Below are positions 23,801 to 32,175 of a stretch of 59,477 nucleotides of DNA, one piece after another; position 1 is the first letter of the stretch, and each line of letters starts with the position of its first letter. The stretch comes from Microvirga tunisiensis (lineage in GTDB: Bacteria; Pseudomonadota; Alphaproteobacteria; Rhizobiales; Beijerinckiaceae): positions 1 to 59,477 of the forward strand of contig NZ_VOSK01000015.1 in the NCBI RefSeq assembly GCF_009296175.1, in the 5' to 3' direction. The position numbers were made by a program, and so were the translations under genes. The notes below the pieces were generated by a model. The model saw nothing but the letters and a program-made list of their open reading frames with translations. It made no database searches and was not told the DNA's origin.

Positions 23801-24361
23801 GTAATCGAGAATCTCCTGAACGCCTGCCGGGTTCAGGATCGGGATCATCACGTCGACGAAGTGGAATTCGGACTGGTGTGCGACGGTCGAGGATTCCGCC
23901 GTATGATCGTCGCCCATCAGGGCGAGCACGCCGCCATGCTTGGAGGAACCCGCCATGTTGGCATGGCGGAACACGTCGCCGGAGCGGTCGACACCCGGAC
24001 CCTTGCCGTACCACAGACCGAAGACGCCGTCATACTTGCCGTCGCCGCGAACTTCAGCCTGTTGCGAGCCCCAGATCGCCGTGGCGGCGAGTTCCTCGTT
24101 GAGGCCGGGCTGGAAGACGATGTTCGAAGCTTCCAGCCATTTCCGGGCGCGCCAGAGATTCTGGTCGAGACCGCCGATGGGCGAGCCGCGATAGCCGGAC
24201 ACGAAGCCGGCCGTGCTGAGGCCGGCGAGCCGATCCCGCTCGCGCTGCATGAGCAGCATGCGGATGACGGCCTGCGTGCCGGTGATGAAAACGTCGTCCT
24301 TGGAAAGGTCGTACTTGTCGTCGAGCGTTACGTCACGGAGCGCCATATGACCGTCGGTCAT
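20861..24361 (-). CDS. Indolepyruvate ferredoxin oxidoreductase, fused large form
   Basis: Oxidises aryl-pyruvates such as indolepyruvate with CoA to aryl-acetyl-CoA, passing electrons to ferredoxin. At 1166 residues it is the single-chain bacterial form. The N-terminal domain has SGYRGSPIGGLDQNLW. The thiamine diphosphate region includes GIGCHYMVQWMDRS and LGDGTYNHSG (about residues 455-510). Iron-sulfur cysteines appear in CEACGDC, SNC and NGFCPSF (about 635-680). The gamma domain starts with VIVTGIGGTGVVTIGAILG near residue 722. AGGAGG nine bases before the ATG at 24361 fixes the start. Its neighbour is an aromatic aminotransferase. Confidence 0.93.
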   Translation of the reverse strand: MTDGHMALRDVTLDDKYDLSKDDVFITGTQAVIRMLLMQRERDRLAGLSTAGFVSGYRGSPIGGLDQNLWRARKWLEASNIVFQPGLNEELAATAIWGSQQAEVRGDGKYDGVFGLWYGKGPGVDRSGDVFRHANMAGSSKHGGVLALMGDDHTAESSTVAHQSEFHFVDVMIPILNPAGVQEILDYGLYGYAMSRFCGTWVAFKCVKDNIESTASVDASLDRVKIVLPDDFTMPPGGLNIRNRDGVLDQEARLQDFKRDAMLAFVRANNLNRIVLSGGRHPKIGIITVGKSYLDVRQALDELGLDEVKANDMGLRLYKVACPWPLSQRELVDFAQGLDKVIVVEEKRSLIEVQLREELYGTANQPLCIGKKDEEGRWLFPVKGALDSNDIAIVIGERLLAYHNNDDLRGRVARLRHAQDVLATTGDVATRVPHFCSGCPHNSSTKVPEGMRAYAGIGCHYMVQWMDRSTEGFTQMGGEGANWIGEAPFSKRGHVFQNLGDGTYNHSGILALRWAIHTKTNVTYKILFNDAVAMTGGQKHEGGLTVDMIARQVREEGADRIALVTDEPHKYPKEIRWPDRMTIHHRSELDSVQRQLAEIPGVTVMIYDQTCASEKRRRRKRGEFPDPDKRVIINDLVCEACGDCSVQSNCVAVQPVETEFGRKRRIDQSNCNKDFSCVNGFCPSFVTVHGAKIRKVVPETVSAEGMAFKPLPDPAIPAIDRTFNVIVTGIGGTGVVTIGAILGMAAHLEGKGLGMIDMAGLAQKGGAVYSHVRLANNQDDIHAIRVSAESAHLVLGCDLVVTGTKKVLASVKEGQTALVVNTAEVMPGEFTRNADFSLPTERLKRAIKSAAGTDGVSFVDATAIATALLGNAIAANMFMLGYAYQTGRVPLSAAAIEKAIELNGEAVKMNLSAFTWGRRAASEPDLIAAMMSELKAPMESRKLSETLDEVIERRVAFLSDYQSQRYGRRYRSLVERVRGAEDKIVPGSTVLADAVARSLFKLMAYKDEYEVARLYTNGHFERQVASAFEGENLRYEFHLAPPLLARRDPATGLPRKMSFGPWMMKAFRVLAGLKSLRGTPLDVFGYTHERRAERQLIREFEGLNEEIVTKLNADNHAVAVGLANIPQKIRGFGHIKDRNLKAAKAEEADLLAKFRTEPQPLPVAAE

Positions 24362-24571
24362 TTCCCGTTTCCTCCTGGGGCCTTTGCCCCGCTGCCGGTA
24401 TTCCGGTCTTCATCTTATGAGATATGTCAGTAATGCTGACATAAATGCCGGAAGGCGTCAATCGAGCCTCTCGAGCAGGCGCCTTCGTTTCGCCTCTGTT
24501 AACCACGAAACCGGCATATCGCTCCTATGGTCCGGCTTAAGCCGGAAGCGTCGCTTTTCCAGGGTCAACGC

Positions 24572-25222
24572 ATGACACGCCATCTTGGTCTGAAAACCTC
24601 CCTGGCAGCCTTAGCCATAGGCTTGGCCCCGCCCGCCCTCGCGCATCCCCATGTGTGGGTGACGGCCAAGGCGGAGGTCGTCTTCGCACCCGACGGGAAA
24701 GTTTCGGGCGTTCGCCATCACTGGACCTTCGATGAGGCCTACACGGCTTACGTCACCCAGGGCCTCGACAAGGACAACGACGGCAAGCTCTCTCCGGAGG
24801 AGCTCCAGGATCTCGCGAACGAGAATGCCGCATCCCTGAACGAGTTCGACTATTTCACGGTGCTGAAAGCCCGCGGCAAGCCGCAGAGCTTCGACTCGCC
24901 GCGCGAGGCCCGGATGAGCATGGAGAAGTCTCAGGTCTCCATGTCCTTCTTCCTGCCGCTCAAGACGCCGGCGGTGCCCTCGGGGGCCGTGTCCATCGAG
25001 ATCGAGGACCCGACCTTCTTCGTCTATTTCAGCCTCTCGGACGGCCAGGCGTCCGTATCGCTCGCCCAGGCGCCGCAGGGCTGTGTGACGAGCATCGCCA
25101 AGGCCAAGCCGCTCGATGCCGCCATGCAGCAGATCCTGCAGGACGAGGGGGCGCTCCAGGCGCAGCCGAAAGCCGATTTCGGCGTCGAATATTCCAACAG
25201 GGCCATCATCGCATGTCCCTGA
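24572..25222 (+). CDS. DUF1007 family exported protein with EF-hand-like loop
   Basis: Exported protein of 216 residues with a signal peptide ending at PPALAHPHVW, so the mature N-terminus starts with two histidines, typical of DUF1007. An EF-hand-like loop DKDNDGKLSPEEL lies near residues 66-78. The start at 24572 follows AGGG. Its stop overlaps the start of the NicO-type transporter by ten bases, so the two are translationally coupled. DUF1007 proteins are commonly paired with such transporters; a role in delivering or sensing the metal is inferred. Confidence 0.85.
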   Translation: MTRHLGLKTSLAALAIGLAPPALAHPHVWVTAKAEVVFAPDGKVSGVRHHWTFDEAYTAYVTQGLDKDNDGKLSPEELQDLANENAASLNEFDYFTVLKARGKPQSFDSPREARMSMEKSQVSMSFFLPLKTPAVPSGAVSIEIEDPTFFVYFSLSDGQASVSLAQAPQGCVTSIAKAKPLDAAMQQILQDEGALQAQPKADFGVEYSNRAIIACP

Positions 25223-26229
25223 CCTCGGACGCCCCTGCCCTTCCAGGCACCGGCCGGCCGGTGCTGTGGCGGCGGCTCGGCCTCATGCTGGCCGCCATCG
25301 CGATCATTGCTCTGGCCATGGGGCTGATCGGGCTCTGGCTCGGGCCGATCAGCAAGCCGCCGCCGCGCAACCCGTTCGGCATGGGCCTGCGCGAGGCGAC
25401 GCCCTCGGGGAGCCTCGGGGCCTGGATCCTGTCCGTGCAATCCGGCTTCTACGGCAGCCTGCAGGCCGGCGTGCGCGAGATGAAGCAGAATGGCTCAGCC
25501 CTCTTCTCCCTGCTGCTCGTCGGCTTTGCCTATGGCGTCTTCCATGCAGCGGGACCAGGGCACGGCAAGGGCGTGATCTCAGCCTATCTCGTGGCCGACG
25601 AGAAGGCTTTGCGCAAGGGCTTTGCCTTGAGCCTGGCGGCAGCCCTCGTGCAGGCGCTGGTCGCCATCGGGATCGTCTTCATCGTCAGCCTGGTGCTGCG
25701 CGCCACCGCCTCCACCATGAACAGGCTCGCCATGAACGTGGAGCTGGCGAGCTTCATCGCCGTGACCCTGCTCGGCGCCGTCATCACTTGGCGCAAAGCG
25801 GGAAAAGTTCTCGGCGTCATGGCGGTGGCCCGCAACCCTTATGCGTCCGTCCAGGAGGATTGCGACCACGTCCACATGCCGCCACCCGAAGAGCTCAGCC
25901 GTCTGACGCGCTGGCGCGACATGGCCGGTGTCGCCATCGCGGCCGGCATCCGCCCCTGCGCGGGGGCCCTCATCGTCCTGGTGTTCGCCCTGTCCCAGGG
26001 TCTGTTCGCGGCGGGCATCGCGGCGACTTTCGCCATGGCGCTCGGCACCGCGCTCACCATCGGCGCCATCGCGGCCCTAGCGGTCTTCTTCAAGGCCATG
26101 GCCTTGAAGGTCGCCGGCGGACGCGGGGCCTCGGGCGCCATCGCCATCGCGGGGCTCGAACTTCTGGCGGCCGCCTTCGTGCTGGTGCTGGGAGCAAGCC
26201 TGCTCTACGGCCTCTGGACGGCCGCCTAA
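25213..26229 (+). CDS. NicO/RcnA-type nickel-cobalt (metal) transporter
   Basis: Membrane protein of the high-capacity nickel/cobalt family (COG2215 type), 338 residues with about seven membrane segments. Family signatures are GVFHAAGPGHGKGVISAYLV and, further on, AGIRPCAGALIVLVFAL. A modest metal-binding loop CDHVHMPP lies between them instead of the long His loop of enteric RcnA. It is coupled to the DUF1007 gene by a ten-base overlap and ends four bases into the convergent gamma-glutamyltransferase gene. Nickel, cobalt or zinc are possible; direction of transport is not shown. Confidence 0.85.
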   Translation: MSLTSDAPALPGTGRPVLWRRLGLMLAAIAIIALAMGLIGLWLGPISKPPPRNPFGMGLREATPSGSLGAWILSVQSGFYGSLQAGVREMKQNGSALFSLLLVGFAYGVFHAAGPGHGKGVISAYLVADEKALRKGFALSLAAALVQALVAIGIVFIVSLVLRATASTMNRLAMNVELASFIAVTLLGAVITWRKAGKVLGVMAVARNPYASVQEDCDHVHMPPPEELSRLTRWRDMAGVAIAAGIRPCAGALIVLVFALSQGLFAAGIAATFAMALGTALTIGAIAALAVFFKAMALKVAGGRGASGAIAIAGLELLAAAFVLVLGASLLYGLWTAA

Positions 26230-27824
26230 AGCCCCAATGATCCGCCGTCCGAGCGCGGATCGTGCACGGCCTCGACGCGGCCGTTGCGCGGGTGCTTCAC
26301 CAGCATGCCCGCATGACCGAAGCGTCCGGAATAGGCCTCGTCCATCTCCTCGATCCGATGGCCGAACCGCGACAGGCCACGGATCAAGCCGGGGTCGAAG
26401 TGGCTCTCCACCTTCAGCACGGCCTCGCGCTCGCGGGGCTTCGCATCGAGCAGCCAGCGCGGCGCCTCCACCGCATCCGCCAGACCCATGCCGGCCTCTG
26501 CGTAGCGTGAAAAGATCTGGCTGAGGAATTGGGGCTGGGTTTCGCCGCCCATCGCTCCGAAGGACAGGACTCGCCCATCGTCAAATACCGCCATGGCCGG
26601 ATTGAGGGAATGGAGCGGCCGATGGCCGGGCTCCAGCCGGTTGCGGCTCGCAGGATCGAGCGAGAAGGCCGTGCCACGGTTATGCCAGAGGACACCCGTC
26701 ACTGGGAGCAGGCAGCCGGAGCCATAGGCCCAGAACACGGACTGGATGTAGGACACGGCGAGCCCGTTCCGGTCGATGGCCCCCATCCAGATCGTGTCCC
26801 CGTCGATGGGGCGCGACAGGGGAAAGGAGGCGGCCCGCTTCATGTCGATGAGGGCAGCCTCCCTTTCCAGCGCCTGGGGCGCGAGTAAGGAGGACGGGTC
26901 GTGGGCGAGATTGCGCGGGTCCGCCACCACCCGGTCGCGGAGGGAGAAGGCGCGCTTCGCGGCCTCGATGAGCGCGTGATGATGCTCCGGCGTCTCGGCC
27001 CGAAGCTCCTTGAGGCGCTCGACCATGCCGAGGATCAGCAGGGTGGCCAGTCCCTGGCTCGGCGGCGGCAGATTGTAGATTGTGGAGTGCTTCAGCCGAA
27101 CCGAGAGGGGCTCCACGACGCGGGCGCGGTAGGTCTCAAGGTCCTTGCGGGTGATGGGGCTGCCAATCCGCTCCAGGTCGAGGGCGATCTCCCGCCCCAC
27201 ATCGCCGCGGTAGAAATCGGCCAAGCCCGCATGAGCGAGCCGCTCCAGGGTGTCGGCGAGGCGCGGCGTCTGCCTCTGCGTGCCCTCCGGTGCTCTCCTG
27301 CCCTCGACCAGGAAGGCGGCGGCAAAACCGGGAACTTCATAGAGGGCGGATTCCTCGCCGGTTACGAACCGCTCCTCGGAGCGGGAGACCGGGTATCCGT
27401 CGCGGGCAAAGCGGATGGCGTCCCCGAGCAGCAGATCGAGGGGCAGTTGGCCGCCAAGCGCTTTGGCGAGTTCGAGCGCCAGCCCCCATCCGCTGACCGC
27501 GCCAGCGACCGTGAGCGTCGCATCGGTTCCACGCGGCGGAATGGCGTCATAGCCTTTCTCCCGGTAGCGCTTGATGGTGGCGAGCGATCCCGCCGGCCCA
27601 GAAGCGTCGAGGGCATGGATACGGCCTCGCGGTTCACGCACGAGCCAGAAGCCGTCGCCACCGACCCCGTTCATGTGCGGGTAGACCACGGCAATCGTCG
27701 CCGCCATGGCGACCATCGCTTCGACGGCGTTGCCGCCTGCGGCGAGGATGGTCTGGCCGGTCTCGGCGGCAAGCCTGTGAGGAGCCGCGACGGCGGCGGT
27801 CGAGAAGACGGGTGTCTCGGACAT
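26226..27824 (-). CDS. Gamma-glutamyltransferase family protein
   Basis: Ntn-hydrolase of the gamma-glutamyltranspeptidase family, 532 residues from the ATG at 27824. Autocleavage is expected before Thr344 in DGDTIWMGAIDRNG. Other blocks are NGVGGDGFWLV and FGAMGGETQPQFLSQ. No signal peptide is visible, so this is probably a cytoplasmic member; relatives act in glutathione breakdown or as acylases, so the substrate is uncertain. The gene overlaps the convergent metal transporter by four bases. Confidence 0.85.
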   Translation of the reverse strand: MSETPVFSTAAVAAPHRLAAETGQTILAAGGNAVEAMVAMAATIAVVYPHMNGVGGDGFWLVREPRGRIHALDASGPAGSLATIKRYREKGYDAIPPRGTDATLTVAGAVSGWGLALELAKALGGQLPLDLLLGDAIRFARDGYPVSRSEERFVTGEESALYEVPGFAAAFLVEGRRAPEGTQRQTPRLADTLERLAHAGLADFYRGDVGREIALDLERIGSPITRKDLETYRARVVEPLSVRLKHSTIYNLPPPSQGLATLLILGMVERLKELRAETPEHHHALIEAAKRAFSLRDRVVADPRNLAHDPSSLLAPQALEREAALIDMKRAASFPLSRPIDGDTIWMGAIDRNGLAVSYIQSVFWAYGSGCLLPVTGVLWHNRGTAFSLDPASRNRLEPGHRPLHSLNPAMAVFDDGRVLSFGAMGGETQPQFLSQIFSRYAEAGMGLADAVEAPRWLLDAKPREREAVLKVESHFDPGLIRGLSRFGHRIEEMDEAYSGRFGHAGMLVKHPRNGRVEAVHDPRSDGGSLGL

Positions 27825-27910
27825 GGTCTCTTGAATGTGAGGCGCGACAGAATGAGGTTCGGGGAGAACTTGCACCGGAGGGGGCGTTTAGGGTAGTCCC
27901 CTTTGCAAGC

Positions 27911-28038
27911 GCATCGTGCGGAAAAGTGGATCCGGTTTTCGCTGACGCGGACCTCTTGTTCCGCGGCGGACGATGCGCCGGTCAAAAATGAGCCTCGGAT
28001 TGATCCTAAAAGTGCAAGTTCACTTTTCGGTCCGATGC
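27911..28038. repeat. GCATCG-type palindromic repeat, family D copy 1
   Basis: A 128-bp element bounded by GCATCG and CGATGC, with internal halves built from AAAGTGG/CCGGTTTTC motifs and an internal CGATGCGCC. A second near-complete copy is at 38131-38235, and shorter copies are at 44179 and 18552. It ends 21 bases before the start codon of the next gene. Confidence 0.75.
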
Positions 28039-28059
28039 TTCAAACGGAGTGAGGCGAAA

Positions 28060-28302
28060 GTGGCTCAGGCGAAAAGCACCAACTGGCGCAACGTGGTCAC
28101 CATCATGAGCATCATGGTTCTGGTCGGCGCGGAAGTCCTCGGCGTCGCGATCGCCGCCGGCTGGGCCATCGCGGGCCTGCTCGAACTCGGCGATTACGTC
28201 GGCTACGCGCTCATGGCCCTGTTCAGCCTGTTCGCCCTCTACATCCTCGTGAATCTCTGGCGCCGCTGCGTCGCCGTCGAGCCGCTGACCGGGCGCGCCT
28301 AA
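28060..28302 (+). CDS. Small two-helix membrane protein, unknown
   Basis: An 80-residue protein starting at a GTG (28060) with a GAGTGAGG purine stretch upstream. Two hydrophobic segments cover about residues 18-44 (IMVLVGAEVLGVAIAAGWAI) and 46-67. The C-terminus is basic. I do not recognise the family. It starts just downstream of a dispersed repeat and overlaps the convergent DUF1850 gene by four bases. The in-frame ATG codons further upstream lie inside the repeat and are unlikely starts. Confidence 0.65.
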   Translation: MAQAKSTNWRNVVTIMSIMVLVGAEVLGVAIAAGWAIAGLLELGDYVGYALMALFSLFALYILVNLWRRCVAVEPLTGRA

Positions 28303-28667
28303 GAGCCCTCGCACGCCTTCATCACGATCGGATCGGCCGCAGGCGGCACATAGGCCTCCATCGGGCGGCATTGGCCTGAAAGACAGATCCGCCAATCCGC
28401 CGTCGCGCCCGAGCGTCGCATGATCACCTCCGCTTGAGGCGGCAGGTTCGGCTTCCACGACCAGACCCCCTTGGCGAACTTGGCGTCCGGCGGCGGCTCC
28501 ATGCCGGCGCCTGACCCGCGCACCCGCGCCTCGACGAGCTCGAGCCCCGCCGGGCTTGAGCGCCAATCCTCCTCCCAGACGATCTTTTCGACGGAATGCG
28601 TCCAGGCGAGTGTGATCGCGCCGGCCATGAGAGGCACCATCGTCGAACCGGCCAGAAGGCAGATCAT
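28299..28667 (-). CDS. DUF1850 protein of a TAXI-TRAP operon
   Basis: A 122-residue protein with an N-terminal hydrophobic segment (CLLAGSTMVPLMAGAITLAW) and the DUF1850 features WTHSVEKIVWEEDW and RMRGSGAGME-like (VRGSGAGMEPP). DUF1850 genes regularly follow fused TRAP permeases of the TAXI type, as here, where the start overlaps the permease stop by four bases. Its exact role in the transporter is not known. A Cys pair (CLSGQC) lies near the C-terminus. Confidence 0.8.
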   Translation of the reverse strand: MICLLAGSTMVPLMAGAITLAWTHSVEKIVWEEDWRSSPAGLELVEARVRGSGAGMEPPPDAKFAKGVWSWKPNLPPQAEVIMRRSGATADWRICLSGQCRPMEAYVPPAADPIVMKACEGS

Positions 28668-30958
28668 CGGCTGACGGCAGGCGTGGGAACCCGGCGGGAG
28701 TGCCAGATATGGAGGCCGACGAAGAGGGCCGAGAGCACGAAGCCGATCTCATCGGTGAGCGGAATCGCCGCCACGAGCAGAGCCGCCGCAACCGCCGCCC
28801 AGAGTCGTTCCCACCACGTGAGGGGCTTCAGGAAATAGCCGACGGAGGCCACGCCCCAGAGCACCATGGCCAGCGTGGCCTTGACGACGATGTAGACCAC
28901 CGCGAGCCAATAGCCCACTCCCTCGAGCCCCGGCACCGGCTGCAGCATCAGGGTGGGATCATAGACCGCCATGTAGGGGATGACGAAGCCGGGCAGCGCG
29001 ATCCTGACTGCCTGGATGCCGATCTTGAGCCCCGATTCCTTCGCCATCGGGGCGGCCGCGAAGGCCGCCAGCGCCACCGGCGGCGTCAGGTCCGCCATGA
29101 TGCCGAAATAGAAGACGAACATGTGCGAGACGATGAGCGGCACGTCGAGCTGCAGCAGGATGGGGGCCGCCAGCGACGAGGTGATGATGTAGTTCGGGAT
29201 CGTCGGGATGCCCATGCCGAGAATCAGGCTGAAGATCATGGTGAGCACGAGGGCGGCGAAGATGTTCTCCTTGCCGATGGAGATCATCCAGGTGCCGACG
29301 ATGGTCCCGAGCCCAGTGAGCGTCATGGTGCCGATCACGATGCCGACGATCGCACAGGCAAGGCCCACCGGCAGCGCCTGCCGGGCACCATCCGCCATGG
29401 CGTCTACGCAGGCCTGCAAGGTTGTGCGTCCGCGGCCCGAGAAGGCGTTCCATAGAGACAGGGCCGCAACGACGAGGACGACGAGCGTCACGGTCGAGGC
29501 CAGTGAATAGGCGGATACCAGCGCCAAGCCGATCCAGAACGCGATGCGCAGAGCCGGCGTGCCAAGGCCCGCCACGATGGCGGTGCCGAGGATCAGCGCC
29601 ACAGTGAGCGACAGGCCGACCGCACCAGCGAAGAGCGGCGTATACCCGGCAAAAAGCAGATAGACGAGGACACAGAGCGGCGCGAGGAGGAACCACTTTT
29701 TCTTCATCTCGGTCCAGGCATTCGGCAGTTCGGACTTCGGCAGGCCGCGCAGGTTGCGCTTGCCGGCCTCCAGATGCACCGCCAGATAGCAGGCTGCGAA
29801 ATAGAGGATGGCCGGAATGATCGCGGCCTCGACGATCTTCGAATAAGGCACGTCGATGGTCTCGGCCATGATAAAGGCCACAGCGCCCATGACCGGCGGC
29901 ATGATCTGGCCGCCCATCGAGGACGTCGCCTCGACGCCGCCGGCGAAGGCGGAGGTAAAACCGAAGCGCTTCATCAGCGGGATCGTGAACTGTCCCGAAG
30001 CCACCACATTGGCGACGCCGGAGCCCGAAACGGTCCCCATGAGGGCAGAAGACGCCACGCAGACCTTGCCGGGACCGCCCTGCTTGTCGCCGAAGACCGC
30101 CATCGAGATGTCGTTGAAGAAGTCGATGACGCCGGCCTTCTCCATGAAGGCGCCGAACAGGATGAACAGGAAGATGTAGGTCGCCGAGACCAGGGTCGGC
30201 GTGCCGTAGATCCCTTCCGTTCCGAACGACATGTGCTCGATCACCTGCTCGAGGGTATAGCCGCGATGATCGAGGGGAGCCGGCAGGTAATTGCCGAGCA
30301 GGCAATAGGCCAGGAACAGCCCGGCCACGATGGGAAGGGCCGGACCCATCACGCGCCAGACGAGATAGATCAGGATCGCGAGCCCGGCGATGCCGATGAC
30401 GAGATCGAGTGTGGTGAGCTCACCGGCGCGAACGATCAGCTCCTCGTAGAGCGCCCAATGGTAAAGGCCGACCAGGAAACTCGCAAAGCCGACGATCCAG
30501 CCAGTGGCGCGCAGGGACCATGAGCCGGACCGGTGATTGGCGATCATCGCTCCGGCCACGAGGCACAGGAAGCCCACATGGATGGTACGCACGACCTGGC
30601 TCGGCATGCTGCCGCCGAACCAGAGGACGAGCCCGAACGCAGCGGCTACGGCAATCCAGGCCATGATGCCATCGACGATGCTGCGGCGGCGCATGACAAG
30701 GCCGATCAGCCAGGCCGCCCATGCCACCATGGCGACGGCGAGAAGATGCGTGAGGCTCAAGCCCGCGATGAAGCGCTGATCGAGGGGAATGCCGAAGGAC
30801 GTGATGATCTGGAACGTGGAGAACGAGACGGCGATCCAGAACAGGAGCCGGCCGAGAAACCCCTCGCCGAAGCTCTCCGGCAAGCCGTGTTCCGGATTCA
30901 CGGATTCGGCCGGCGCTTCCATCTGGGCGAGTTCGGAATTGTTCACACCCTGGCTCAT
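28664..30958 (-). CDS. TRAP transporter permease, 4TM/12TM fusion (TAXI type)
   Basis: Inner-membrane permease in which the small (DctQ-like) and large (DctM-like) TRAP subunits are fused; 764 residues with many membrane segments. The large-subunit core carries SALMGTVSGSGVANVVASGQ (near residue 305) and GMGIPTIPNYIITSSLAAPI (near 588), both typical of this family. It is driven by an ion gradient and works with the TAXI binding protein encoded 93 bases upstream and the DUF1850 protein downstream. The substrate is probably a carboxylate or amino acid, but this cannot be read from the sequence. Confidence 0.93.
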   Translation of the reverse strand: MSQGVNNSELAQMEAPAESVNPEHGLPESFGEGFLGRLLFWIAVSFSTFQIITSFGIPLDQRFIAGLSLTHLLAVAMVAWAAWLIGLVMRRRSIVDGIMAWIAVAAAFGLVLWFGGSMPSQVVRTIHVGFLCLVAGAMIANHRSGSWSLRATGWIVGFASFLVGLYHWALYEELIVRAGELTTLDLVIGIAGLAILIYLVWRVMGPALPIVAGLFLAYCLLGNYLPAPLDHRGYTLEQVIEHMSFGTEGIYGTPTLVSATYIFLFILFGAFMEKAGVIDFFNDISMAVFGDKQGGPGKVCVASSALMGTVSGSGVANVVASGQFTIPLMKRFGFTSAFAGGVEATSSMGGQIMPPVMGAVAFIMAETIDVPYSKIVEAAIIPAILYFAACYLAVHLEAGKRNLRGLPKSELPNAWTEMKKKWFLLAPLCVLVYLLFAGYTPLFAGAVGLSLTVALILGTAIVAGLGTPALRIAFWIGLALVSAYSLASTVTLVVLVVAALSLWNAFSGRGRTTLQACVDAMADGARQALPVGLACAIVGIVIGTMTLTGLGTIVGTWMISIGKENIFAALVLTMIFSLILGMGIPTIPNYIITSSLAAPILLQLDVPLIVSHMFVFYFGIMADLTPPVALAAFAAAPMAKESGLKIGIQAVRIALPGFVIPYMAVYDPTLMLQPVPGLEGVGYWLAVVYIVVKATLAMVLWGVASVGYFLKPLTWWERLWAAVAAALLVAAIPLTDEIGFVLSALFVGLHIWHSRRVPTPAVSR

Positions 30959-31051
30959 GGCGCGGCGTCTCCTCGATGATTGTTCTTCATTCTCATAAAA
31001 AAGCCGGAGCAGTTCACCTGCCCCGGCCCAGATGTAAATCAGTCGAAGGGT

Positions 31052-32020
31052 TTAGGAGCCCTGCTTCTTCACGCCCTTCTCGTCGAAGTAGCGCTGCGCG
31101 CCCGGATGCATCGGGACAGGCATGCCGGAGAGCGCACTCTCGAGCTTGATGTCCTTGGCGGCGGCATGGGCCGCGGCGAGATCCGGCAGGCTGTCATAGA
31201 TCGCCTTGGTCATCTGGTAGACGGTCTCATCCTTCATGCCGGAATGGGTCACGAGATAGTTCACGACGGCCGCCGTCTGCACGGGGGCCGTCTGGCCCCC
31301 ATAGGTGTTGGCCGGGATCGTGACCTTCACGTAGGGCGTGCCGACCTTGTCCACGACGCTGGCGGGGATTTCCACCACGACGATCGGCACCGAGGTGGCG
31401 AGGTCGCGGATCGAGGAGACGCCGAGGCCCGCCGATTGCAGGGTGGCATCGAGCTGGCGGTTCTTCATGAGCTCGACCGACTCGCCGAAGGGCAGGTATT
31501 CGACCTTGCCGAGATCCTTGTAGGTCAGGCCCGCGCCCTGGAGGATCGCCCGGGCGTTGAGCTCGGTGCCGGATTTCGGCGCGCCGACGGAGAGGCGCTT
31601 GCCCTTGAGATCCGCGAGCGACTTGATGCCGGATTCCTGCGTTGCCACGACCTGGATGTAATTGGGATAGATGGCGGTGATGCCGCGCAGCTTGTCGAGC
31701 TTGCTCTTGAAGCCGGCCTCCTCGTCGCCCGCCCAGCCCATGGCGAGGCTGTCGCCGAGGGTGAAGCCGATCTCGCCCTTGCCCTGCTGCAGGAGCGTGA
31801 GGTTCTCGACCGAAGCTTTCGTGGCCTGCACCGATGGACGGGAGCCCTGCACCTTGTCCGTGAACACCTTGGAGAGGGCGACGCCGAGCGGATAATAGAC
31901 GCCCGAGGTGCCGCCGGTCAGGACGTTGATGAAGTCCTGAGCCTGGGCCGGCATGCTTGCTCCGGCAAGCGCAATGGCAGCCGCGGCGCCCATGACGCGG
32001 CGCATGACTTTTCGATACAT
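31052..32020 (-). CDS. TAXI-family TRAP transporter solute-binding protein
   Basis: Periplasmic binding protein, 322 residues. The signal peptide (MGAAAAIALAGASMPAQAQ) ends near residue 28. The mature part starts with FINVLTGGTSGVYYPLGVAL, the hallmark of the TAXI (TRAP-associated extracytoplasmic immunogenic) group, and KGKRLSVGAPKSGTELNAR is also typical. It is first in the operon with the fused permease and DUF1850. The divergent OpgG/OpgD gene starts about 120 to 155 bases away. Confidence 0.92.
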   Translation of the reverse strand: MYRKVMRRVMGAAAAIALAGASMPAQAQDFINVLTGGTSGVYYPLGVALSKVFTDKVQGSRPSVQATKASVENLTLLQQGKGEIGFTLGDSLAMGWAGDEEAGFKSKLDKLRGITAIYPNYIQVVATQESGIKSLADLKGKRLSVGAPKSGTELNARAILQGAGLTYKDLGKVEYLPFGESVELMKNRQLDATLQSAGLGVSSIRDLATSVPIVVVEIPASVVDKVGTPYVKVTIPANTYGGQTAPVQTAAVVNYLVTHSGMKDETVYQMTKAIYDSLPDLAAAHAAAKDIKLESALSGMPVPMHPGAQRYFDEKGVKKQGS

Positions 32021-32175
32021 GGCGTACTCCCTAAATTATGGCGCAGTTATCGCTACGCCTGTGTGTGAGGTAACTTTGACCGCTGACGAAGAATTCTCAA
32101 GAGGCTAAGAGGGACTTAATCCTGCCACCTTGGTCGGTAGGGGTGCGTCCTTTCCACAGACACATGCGCTCATCC

